From positions 1 to 9,239 of the forward strand of contig JAFPTE010000091.1 of NCBI GenBank assembly GCA_017400415.1: a stretch of DNA of 9,239 bases, given 5' to 3'. The notes under the pieces are model-generated. The model was not told the DNA's origin, searched no databases, and saw only the letters and a list, made by a program, of their open reading frames with translations. The stretch comes from Oscillospiraceae bacterium. GTDB taxonomy: Bacteria > Bacillota > Clostridia > Oscillospirales > Oscillospiraceae. Below, piece after piece: positions 1-6,416 of the stretch. A program made the position numbers and the translations under genes. Each line of letters begins with the position of its first letter. Position 1 is the first letter of the stretch.

Positions 1-1
1 C

Positions 2-475
2 TATCTGCGGGAGTATTCTGAGTGGAAGTGGGGGACGGCAGATGACCGGAACAACATGCTTTCCCTCCCGGTCATCATCGTTTACAAGTCCAGCAACAAC
101 GGCGGCACGATGTCCTATTACGGCTATTTCGGAGCTGTCAACTGCTATGATTTCGGCAGCGAGCCCTCGATCCTGCCGGAACAGTTCAGATATATGGGGC
201 TGAAGGCTTCAAGAACAGGCACAAATAAGGTTGCTCTTGCTCCCGAGGGGTGGTACGGACGCCTTACCCTGGACCGGGACGGCAAGCCCGTGAGCTTTGA
301 TTATGTCGGCGACGGAGAGCCGGATTCCCGGGCCAGAATGCGGCAGGTTTTCGCCCCCTTCACAGACCTGGCGGATACGGTTTTCGAGAAGGGCCGGAAC
401 GGGGCACAGGCAGAATTCAGTTCGCCCGCCGATATCTCCGCCGTCTGGCTGTATGTGGATCATTTCTTCGCTTGA
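2..475 (+). CDS. Unrecognised protein, 3' end only (gene starts upstream of the window)
   Basis: The reading frame is open from base 2 to the TGA at 473-475, giving 157 visible residues. The first internal ATG is at 56, but the 18 codons before it are open and read as ordinary protein (YLREYSEWKWG...), so the gene probably begins outside the window. I do not recognise the family. The visible part is rich in aromatic residues and glycine around residues 30-55 (SSNNGG, YYGYFG, CYDFGSEP), then a mixed, soluble-looking segment ending in VDHFFA. I see no transmembrane segment, repeat, coiled coil or Cys/His metal motif. A signal peptide cannot be judged because the N-terminus is missing. It converges on the leftward HAD-fusion gene and shares a terminator hairpin with it, so it belongs to a different transcription unit from everything else here. 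Coding status is supported by the frame length and sensible composition; function is unknown. Confidence 0.7.
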   Translation, partial: YLREYSEWKWGTADDRNNMLSLPVIIVYKSSNNGGTMSYYGYFGAVNCYDFGSEPSILPEQFRYMGLKASRTGTNKVALAPEGWYGRLTLDRDGKPVSFDYVGDGEPDSRARMRQVFAPFTDLADTVFEKGRNGAQAEFSSPADISAVWLYVDHFFA

Positions 476-514
476 GAAGCCGCATAATAATACCTCCCAA
501 GGTTTATTAAAAAA

Positions 515-552
515 GGAAGGACCGCTTCACGCTGCCGTGAGGCGGTCCTTTC
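515..552. terminator. Rho-independent terminator between convergent genes
   Basis: The arms 515-531 and 536-552 pair along 17 positions around a CTGC loop, with GT wobbles at 526/541 and 516/551; the core is GGACCGC with GCGGTCC. On the minus strand the stem is followed directly by a run of six T (complement of the A run at 509-514), a textbook terminator for the leftward operon whose last stop codon is at 554-556. On the plus strand the downstream tract is CTTTCCTT, a poorer U tract, so termination of the rightward gene ending at 475 is likely but less efficient. The stem begins within 2 nt of the HAD stop codon. Confidence 0.85.
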
Positions 553-553
553 C

Positions 554-2059
554 TTACAGGGCCCGGAGGATCTCTCCGGCGTCCTTCATTATTATGTCCG
601 GCAGAATGTCCGAGGCGCAGATTGTGTCGTAATCCGCCTCGCCCCCCATGACCAGCACGGCGGTGACCCCGGCGTTCAGGCCGGAGGCCGCATCCGTATA
701 GAGCCGGTCCCCGATAACGCAGGTCTCCGATGGGGCGAAGCCCGTCTTCTCCATGGCCAGCAGGGGCATCATGGGCTCCGGCTTGCCGATGACCACCGGC
801 CGCCGGCGGGACACGTTCTCCAGCATTATGGTTACGCTGCCGCAGTCCGGCACGGAGCCGAACTCCGTGGGGCAGACCAGGTCCGGGTTGGTGGCGATGT
901 AGGGTATCCCCGGCCGGGTGCACAGCAGGAAGCTCACGTCCCGGAGCTTCTGGAAGGTCAGCTCCGTATCGAAGCCCAGAACGATTACGTCCGTCTCCTC
1001 CGGCCGCTCCGTCACCGCAAAGCCCTCCCGCCGCAGCTCCGCCTTCAGGGATTCGGTGCCGCAGACGTAGAGCCGGGAGAGCTCATGGTGCCGGTGCAGA
1101 TAAAGGGCCGTGGCCTGGGAGGAGGTGATGAAGTCCTCCCGCCGGGCCTCTATCCCCAGGCGGCCCAGCTTTTCAATGTAGGCCTCCACGCTCCGGGAGG
1201 AGTTGTTGGTCATGAAAAGGTACCGGCGGCCCGTTTCCCGGATTTTCGCCAGCAGCGCCTTGGTGAAGGGGTAGAGCTGCTCCCCCAGGTACAGGGTGCC
1301 GTCCATGTCGAAGAGGAAAAGGCGCTTTTGGGCCATGACCCGGTCCATCTCCGCCAGGCTCCGTATGTACCGCATGAGCTCCCGCCAGGAGCCGTGGGGT
1401 ATCCGGGCCAGGTCCACGCCCTCCCGGTTTATGAGGCAGTCCGTCAGAATGAAGACCTCCATGCCCGTATCCCGGGCCCCCAGGTCCTCCGTGGTGTCGT
1501 TGCCCACCATGAGGCAGTCGCCGGGCTCCAGGCCCATCTTGCCCAGAACGCCCAGGTAGTATTCCCGGCTGGGCTTGACATAATCCTGGTCCTCGTAGGT
1601 GGTGATGACCTCAAAATCCTCCGGTCTCAGGCCCGCCCAGCCCAGGCGGTTATATGTGGCCACGGCGGGGAACAGGGGGTTTGTGGCCAGGGCGGTCCGC
1701 AGGCCCAGGCTGTGGCACAGGTCCAGGGCCTCCCGGGCCTGGGGGGCAAAGCCGCAGAAGTCCCTGGCGGCGCTGAACTCATTTGCGTAGAACTCGTCGA
1801 AAAGCTCCTCATCCCGGCTGGATACGTCAGGGTAGAACTCCTTAAACCGCCGCCAGAAGACCTCATAATTGGTGCCGAGGCCGTGGTTATGGAGCATATC
1901 CTCCGTGCCCGCCCAGATGGCCCCGGTGAGAGCCTCCGGCTCGTAGCCGCAGGGGGCCATTTTCTTTGCCAGGAGCTTTAAGTACCCGGTGACGAAGGTC
2001 TCCATATCCATGGGGAGCAATGTGCCGTCCAGGTCAAAGAGAACTGCTTTAAGGGCCAT
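554..2059 (-). CDS. Fused two-domain HAD-superfamily phosphatase (HAD-IA-like plus HAD-IIA/NagD-like)
   Basis: The 501-aa chain contains two complete HAD phosphatase cores. Module 1 (about 1-235) has motif I FDLDGT (D9, D11), motif II ATNP (T126), the lysine of motif III in VKPS (K162) and motif IV GNDTTED (D188, D192). Module 2 (about 244-501) has FDMDGT (D251, D253), MTNNSS (T284), GKPEP (K426) and GDRLYTD (D451, D456). The long stretch between its motifs II and III fits the C2-capped HAD-IIA (NagD/4-nitrophenylphosphatase-like) class. All catalytic residues are present in both halves, so each is probably an active cytoplasmic Mg-dependent phosphatase; substrates cannot be read from sequence. 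From memory, clostridial homologues of the halves are usually separate proteins of about 225 and 260 aa. The start ATG lies 6 nt after the activase stop, with a weak GAGG (2064-2067) overlapping that stop, which points to translational coupling. An internal ATG at 1348 (M238) could give module 2 alone, but its upstream GGAG abuts the ATG with no spacing. It is the last gene of the operon. Confidence 0.88.
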   Translation of the reverse strand: MALKAVLFDLDGTLLPMDMETFVTGYLKLLAKKMAPCGYEPEALTGAIWAGTEDMLHNHGLGTNYEVFWRRFKEFYPDVSSRDEELFDEFYANEFSAARDFCGFAPQAREALDLCHSLGLRTALATNPLFPAVATYNRLGWAGLRPEDFEVITTYEDQDYVKPSREYYLGVLGKMGLEPGDCLMVGNDTTEDLGARDTGMEVFILTDCLINREGVDLARIPHGSWRELMRYIRSLAEMDRVMAQKRLFLFDMDGTLYLGEQLYPFTKALLAKIRETGRRYLFMTNNSSRSVEAYIEKLGRLGIEARREDFITSSQATALYLHRHHELSRLYVCGTESLKAELRREGFAVTERPEETDVIVLGFDTELTFQKLRDVSFLLCTRPGIPYIATNPDLVCPTEFGSVPDCGSVTIMLENVSRRRPVVIGKPEPMMPLLAMEKTGFAPSETCVIGDRLYTDAASGLNAGVTAVLVMGGEADYDTICASDILPDIIMKDAGEILRAL

Positions 2060-2065
2060 GGTGCC

Positions 2066-4978
2066 TCACTTTCCCAGGGCCGCCATCAGGCTCCGGAGCC
2101 GGATTTTTGCGGCGCCGGTGTTGGTGACCTCGTCAATCTTTATCTGGGTGTATATCTTGCCGCCGCTCTCCACAATGGAGCGGGTCTCGTCGGTGGTGAC
2201 GGCGTCCACCCCGCAGCCGAAGGAAACAAGCTGCACTAAGTTCACGTCGTCCTCCGTCTGGGCAACGTACTTTGCGGCGTTGTAGAGCCGGGCGTGGTAG
2301 GTCCACTGGTTCAGGACCCCCGTGCGGAATCTGGGGGTGTTCAGGTTCACCCCGTCCTCCGTCACCAGCACGCAGCCCAGGGAGCAGATAAGCTTGTCTA
2401 TGCCGTGGTTGACCTCCGGGTCCACGTGGTAGGGCCGCCCCACAAGCACGATGACCGGCAGGCCCTTCTCCTTCGCCAGGTCCATGTACTCCCGGGCCTT
2501 TTCCCGTATCTTCGCCATGTGGCCGTTGTACTCCTCGTAGGCCAGACGGCTGGCCCGCCGGACCTCCTTAAGGGTGAAGCCCCCAAATTCCCGATTAAGC
2601 ATCTCCAGAAAACGCTTGGGGAAGTAGTCCGGGTTGTGGAGCCCGAAGAAATCGTAGATAAAGCGGCGGCCCTTCAGCTCACCCACGTTGCAGCGTATGA
2701 CCTCCGGGTAATAGGCCACCACCGGGCAGTTGAAGTGGTTGTCGCCCCGCCCCTCGTCCACGTTGTAGCTCATGCAGGGGTAGAAGATGGCGTCCACGTT
2801 CTCCCGCAGCAGGTGCTCGATGTGGCCGTGGGCCAGCTTTGCCGGGAAGCAGACCGTGTCGGAGGGGATGGTGTGCTGGCCGGAGATGAAGAGCTTCCGG
2901 TCCGAGGGGGGGGAGACGATGACGTCGAAGCCCAGCTCCGTGAAGAGCCGGTGCCAGAAGGGCAGCAGCTCGTACATATTGAGGCACATGGGTATGCCCA
3001 CAGACCTGCGGCCCTCATGCCGCTCGTTTTTCCGGTAGGCCTCCAGCAGCTGGGTCTTGAAGGCGTACATGTTGTACTCCTCCCGGGCTCTGGCGGTGCG
3101 GACCGGCTTGTCGCAGCGGTTGCCGGCGATGAAGCGGCGGCCTCCGGAGAAGGTGTTCACGGTGAGCTGGCAGTTGTTGCCGCAGCCCCCGCAGTTGACG
3201 GTGCGGACGGAGTGGGTGAACTGGCCCAGCTCCTCCGGGGTGAGAACGGAGCTCTTCCCGCTGTCGGGTCTGTGCTCCCCGGCGTAGAGGGCGGCGCCGT
3301 AGGCCCCCATCATGCCTGCCAGCCTGGGGCGGATAACGTCCTTGCCCACCTCCAGCTCAAAGGCACGCAAAACGGCGTCGTTCATGAAGGTGCCTCCCTG
3401 GACCACGATGTGGTCCCCCAGCTCGGCGGCGGAGGCGCAGCGGATGACCTTGTAAAGGGCGTTTTTCACAACGCTGATGGAGAGCCCGGCGGAGATGCAG
3501 TCCACCGTGGCCCCGTCCTTCTGGGCCTGCTTTACGGAGCTGTTCATGAAAACCGTGCAGCGGGAACCCAGGTCCACGGGCTTTTTTGCGAAGAAGCCCA
3601 GGCGGGCGAAGTCCTTTATGTCGTAGCCCAGAGCCCCGGCGAAGGTCTGCAGGAAGGAGCCGCAGCCGGAGGAGCAGGCCTCGTTCAGGAAGATGTTGTC
3701 GATGGCGTTGTTGCGGATTTTGAAGCACTTTATGTCCTGGCCGCCGATGTCGATGATGAAGTCCACGTCCGGCCGGAACTTTTTCGCCGCCGTAAAGTGG
3801 GCCACGGTCTCCACAATGCCGTTATCCACCCGGAAGGCGTTCCGGATAATATCCTCTCCGTAGCCGGTGACGGCGGAGGAGACTATGTTGAGCTCCGGGT
3901 ACCGGCTGTAAAGGCCCGTCAGATAGTCCCTTATCATGGGCACCGGGTTTCCGGAGTTGGGCTTGTACATGGTGTCGAAAATCCGGCCCGCCTCGTCGCA
4001 GACCACGGCCTTCACGGTGGTGGAGCCTGCGTCGATGCCCAGGAGCATGGGGGCCGCAGGGTCCTCCGTGTAGCCCAGGGAGTCGGAATCGTGGTAGTGG
4101 CGCATGGAAAAGGCGTTGTAATCGTCCTCGCTCTTAAAGAGGGGCGGGGCGGAGACGTAGCCCTCGGAGGAGGCGTAGTCCTTTATCCGGGCCTGGAGGC
4201 GCTCCAGGTCGAAGCCGCTCTTCTGGCCGCAGAGGGCGCTTCCCAGGGCGGCGAAGTACAGGGAGTTTTCCGGGCACAGGCCCTCAAGGCCCAGAGTCTT
4301 GTCAAAGGCCGCCCGGAGCTGGGAGAAGAAGGTCAGGGGTCCCCCCAGGTAGAGCACCCTGCCGGCGATGGGCCGGCCCTGGGCCAGGCCTCCGATGGTC
4401 TGATTCACCACGGCGTACAGGATGCTGGCGGCGATGTCCGGCTTCCGGGCCCCCTGGTTTATAAGGGGCTGGATGTCGCTTTTGGCAAAGACGCCGCAGC
4501 GGGAGGCGATGGTGTAGGTCTTCTCCGCCCGGGCCGCCAGGTCGTTAAGCTCCGTGGGCGTGATGTTCATAAGGGTGGCCATCTGGTCGATGAAGGCGCC
4601 GGTGCCGCCGGCGCAGGAGCCGTTCATGCGGACCTCCAGGCCGTCCGTCAGGAAAAGTATCTTGGCGTCCTCGCCCCCAAGCTCGATGACCGTGTCCGTG
4701 CCGGGGCAGAGGGAGTTCACCGCCGCTCTGGTGGCGTAGACCTCCTGCACAAAGGGGATATCCAGGTCCGAGGCCATGCCCATGCCGGCGGAGCCCGTGA
4801 CGGAAAGGCTCATGATTTCGCCCCGGAAGGCGCCGCTGACCTGGGCTATGAGCTCGGCGGTCTTCAGGGAGATCTGGCTCATGTGGCGGCGGTAGGCGCT
4901 CCAGACAATGTTCTGTTTTTCGTCCAGCACCACACACTTGACGGTGGTGGAGCCCACGTCCAATCCGATTCTCTTCAT
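2066..4978 (-). CDS. Tandem 2-hydroxyacyl-CoA dehydratase activase with DUF2229-like region
   Basis: The 970-aa protein carries two BcrAD/BadFG-type ASKHA ATPase modules. Module 1 (about 1-255) has DVGSTT (7-12), ELGGEDAK (99-106), SCAGGTG with C122, and SRCGVF with C161. Module 2 (about 311-570) has IDAGSTT, DIGGQD (410-415), ACSSGCG with C435, and SRCTVF with C474. In both, the two cysteines are 39 residues apart, as I recall for the [4Fe-4S] ligands of HgdC (C127/C166 in Acidaminococcus). Next comes a cysteine group C596, C599, C603, C622, then a DUF2229-like domain (about 655-900; GRPYH at 848-852) and a C-terminal tail with SFGCG and KIDE. Family role: ATP hydrolysis drives one low-potential electron into a dehydratase or reductase iron-sulfur partner in the cytoplasm. 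The partner here is most likely the gene directly upstream, whose stop is 8 nt away. The GAGGT at 4984-4988 overlaps that stop and sits 5 nt before the ATG. The substrate is unknown. Confidence 0.92.
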   Translation of the reverse strand: MKRIGLDVGSTTVKCVVLDEKQNIVWSAYRRHMSQISLKTAELIAQVSGAFRGEIMSLSVTGSAGMGMASDLDIPFVQEVYATRAAVNSLCPGTDTVIELGGEDAKILFLTDGLEVRMNGSCAGGTGAFIDQMATLMNITPTELNDLAARAEKTYTIASRCGVFAKSDIQPLINQGARKPDIAASILYAVVNQTIGGLAQGRPIAGRVLYLGGPLTFFSQLRAAFDKTLGLEGLCPENSLYFAALGSALCGQKSGFDLERLQARIKDYASSEGYVSAPPLFKSEDDYNAFSMRHYHDSDSLGYTEDPAAPMLLGIDAGSTTVKAVVCDEAGRIFDTMYKPNSGNPVPMIRDYLTGLYSRYPELNIVSSAVTGYGEDIIRNAFRVDNGIVETVAHFTAAKKFRPDVDFIIDIGGQDIKCFKIRNNAIDNIFLNEACSSGCGSFLQTFAGALGYDIKDFARLGFFAKKPVDLGSRCTVFMNSSVKQAQKDGATVDCISAGLSISVVKNALYKVIRCASAAELGDHIVVQGGTFMNDAVLRAFELEVGKDVIRPRLAGMMGAYGAALYAGEHRPDSGKSSVLTPEELGQFTHSVRTVNCGGCGNNCQLTVNTFSGGRRFIAGNRCDKPVRTARAREEYNMYAFKTQLLEAYRKNERHEGRRSVGIPMCLNMYELLPFWHRLFTELGFDVIVSPPSDRKLFISGQHTIPSDTVCFPAKLAHGHIEHLLRENVDAIFYPCMSYNVDEGRGDNHFNCPVVAYYPEVIRCNVGELKGRRFIYDFFGLHNPDYFPKRFLEMLNREFGGFTLKEVRRASRLAYEEYNGHMAKIREKAREYMDLAKEKGLPVIVLVGRPYHVDPEVNHGIDKLICSLGCVLVTEDGVNLNTPRFRTGVLNQWTYHARLYNAAKYVAQTEDDVNLVQLVSFGCGVDAVTTDETRSIVESGGKIYTQIKIDEVTNTGAAKIRLRSLMAALGK

Positions 4979-4986
4979 ATCTTACC

Positions 4987-6267
4987 TCACGCCGTAACAG
5001 TCTCACGCTCGGATGAGGCCGCCTTTGCCTCCATGTTCTCCCGGGCCACCGCCAGCATGAGCTTGATGCGGTTTTCCTGGTTCACTCTGGAGGCGCCGGG
5101 GTCGTAGTCCACCTGGCAGATGTTGGCCTGGGGATAGACCTCCTTCACGTGGCGCACCACGCCCTTGCCCACAATGTGGTTGGGCAGGCAGCCGAAGGGC
5201 TGGGTGCATACTATGTTCTCGTAGCCCTTTTCAATGAGCTCCGCCATCTCGGCAGGCAGGCACCAGCCCTCGCCCATCTTCACGCCCAGGTCCGTGACCT
5301 TCTCCGCCAGCTTCAGGAACTCCTCAAAGCGGCTGGGGGCCGTAAACTCCGGGTAGGGGGCCACTGCCTTCAGCAGCATGCCCTCCATGTGCTTCATGGC
5401 CCTCATGGCGATTTTGCTGACCATGGCCTTTTGGGGGCTGTCGCCGTAGAGCCTGTTGTCCATAACGGGGCTGTACAGGGAGTACTGGAAGAAGCCCAGG
5501 ACCCCGGGCACCATGTACTCCACGTCCTGGCTCCGGAGGAAGGCCTCCAGGCCGTTGTTGCCGAAGGGGGCGTACTTGACGTATATCTCGCCCACAATGC
5601 CGGCCTTTATAAGCTTCTTCTCCACCCGCTCAACGTTGTGGAAGTCCGCCGCAATGGCGTCCATGTTCCGCTGGACCGCCTTGCCTATAAGGCCCTGGTT
5701 TTTAACGAAGCCGTCCGTCAGGTCCCGGACCCATTTTTCCAGCACGGCGTCACAGGTGCCGGTCACGGCCTCATAGGGCCGGACCTGGTTGTAGAGGAGC
5801 ATCAGAAGGTCCCCGTACAGAAGGGAGATGAAGGCCTTGTACACCATGGGAACAGTGATATTGAAGCCGGAGTGCTTCTCCATGCCCATGAAGTTTATGG
5901 AGATGACCGGTATATAGTCCATGCCCATGTTCTTGAGAGCCTTCCGCAGGAGCTTTATATAGTTGGAGGCCCGGCAGCCGCCGCCGGTCTGGAAGTGGAT
6001 AAGGGCCACCCGGCGGGGGTCATAGTCCCCGCTCTGGACAGCGTCCAGCAGCTGGCCGCAGGTGCAGATGGCGGGATAGCACATGTCGTTGTGTATGTAT
6101 TTGAGCCCTGTGTCCAGAACGGGCTTTCCGGCCCGCCGCATGACCTCCATATTGAAGCCGTACTGGTGAAAGACCTTCTGCAGCAGCTTCATATGTATGG
6201 GGAATATGTCCGGAGCAAGAATCGTGTGGGTCTTCTTCATCTCCGGGGTGAATTCAGCGTAGTCCAT
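4987..6267 (-). CDS. 2-hydroxyacyl-CoA dehydratase D-component-like iron-sulfur protein (HGD-D family)
   Basis: I place the start at the ATG at 6267 (426 aa), not at the upstream in-frame GTG at 6342. The 6267 ATG has AGAGGT at 6273-6278, 5 nt away, and a strong promoter at 6297-6325 would start transcription near 6290, inside any longer version. The protein opens with FTPEMKKTHTILAP, which I recall as the start of the HGD-D portion of the long clostridial activase/dehydratase fusions. Cysteines sit in short motifs typical of cluster-binding proteins: C63/C68/C70 (CYPAICTCG), C98 (GGGCRASN), C172, C336 (GEGWCLP), C354/C360 (CTQPFGCLPNH) and C384. Likely role: the catalytic or electron-accepting iron-sulfur partner of the downstream activase, in the cytoplasm. 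Related families include HgdA/HgdB dehydratase subunits and double-cubane cluster proteins; which chemistry applies cannot be decided here. It is the first gene of a three-gene operon. Confidence 0.85.
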   Translation of the reverse strand: MDYAEFTPEMKKTHTILAPDIFPIHMKLLQKVFHQYGFNMEVMRRAGKPVLDTGLKYIHNDMCYPAICTCGQLLDAVQSGDYDPRRVALIHFQTGGGCRASNYIKLLRKALKNMGMDYIPVISINFMGMEKHSGFNITVPMVYKAFISLLYGDLLMLLYNQVRPYEAVTGTCDAVLEKWVRDLTDGFVKNQGLIGKAVQRNMDAIAADFHNVERVEKKLIKAGIVGEIYVKYAPFGNNGLEAFLRSQDVEYMVPGVLGFFQYSLYSPVMDNRLYGDSPQKAMVSKIAMRAMKHMEGMLLKAVAPYPEFTAPSRFEEFLKLAEKVTDLGVKMGEGWCLPAEMAELIEKGYENIVCTQPFGCLPNHIVGKGVVRHVKEVYPQANICQVDYDPGASRVNQENRIKLMLAVARENMEAKAASSERETVTA

Positions 6268-6272
6268 AGCAT

Positions 6273-6278
6273 ACCTCT
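6273..6278 (-). promoter_or_regulatory. Ribosome binding site that decides the HGD-D-like start
   Basis: AGAGGT on the minus strand is 5 nt before the ATG at 6267 and downstream of the predicted transcription start. The competing GTG at 6342 has no Shine-Dalgarno before it; the GGGAGGTG there (6333-6340) begins inside that GTG codon and cannot serve it. Confidence 0.65.
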
Positions 6279-6296
6279 TCATATTGCATTCATTAC

Positions 6297-6325
6297 ATTT
6301 TACACAATTCGACACATTTTGTAAA
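6297..6325 (-). promoter_or_regulatory. Sigma-70/SigA-type promoter of the dehydratase-activase-HAD operon
   Basis: On the minus strand TTTACA (6320-6325) is followed after exactly 17 nt by TAAAAT (6297-6302). Each hexamer is one base off consensus. Initiation is expected near 6290, giving an untranslated leader of about 23 nt before the ATG at 6267. The leader is too short for a riboswitch or T-box, so any control would act at the promoter. The region is AT-rich compared with the neighbouring genes and lies downstream of the terminator at 6377-6404, so this operon appears independent of the citrate synthase operon. Confidence 0.75.
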
Positions 6326-6376
6326 GGACAAACACCTCCCACAATGTCGGTTAAATAGCCCGGATTGCATAAAAAA

Positions 6377-6404
6377 GCGGAGGGGGGCCAAAACCCTCCT
6401 CCGC
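6377..6404 (-). terminator. Rho-independent terminator after the DUF362 gene
   Basis: The arms 6377-6387 and 6394-6404 form an 11-position stem (GCGGAGG with CCTCCGC, one A/C mismatch on the minus strand, then GGG with CCC) around a 6-nt loop. The stem is followed on the minus strand by six T (complement of the A run at 6371-6376). It lies 12 nt past the DUF362 stop codon and should end the citrate synthase-DUF362 transcript before the next promoter. Confidence 0.88.
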
Positions 6405-6416
6405 CTTGAATAGTTA

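Noticed and set aside
1085..1981. 298-codon plus-strand frame opposite the HAD fusion
   Set aside because: Codon-aligned antisense shadow of a gene with intact HAD motifs on the other strand.
4979..4986. Possible frameshift splitting one dehydratase-activase gene in two
   Set aside because: The HGD-D part lies upstream of the activase part, opposite to the fused order. The gap also has a proper stop, a Shine-Dalgarno and a start, so these are two real genes and not a broken one.
2294..5107. Very long (937-codon) open frame on the plus strand opposite the activase gene
   Set aside because: It is codon-aligned antisense to the activase frame, so it needs only the absence of TTA, CTA and TCA codons in the sense gene, which are rare in this GC-rich coding style. 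Its translation is low-complexity (many V, G, H, A) with no family features, while the minus strand encodes clear domains.
5149..6324. 391-codon plus-strand frame opposite the HGD-D-like gene
   Set aside because: Same codon-aligned antisense shadow; there is no plausible ribosome binding site or recognisable domain.
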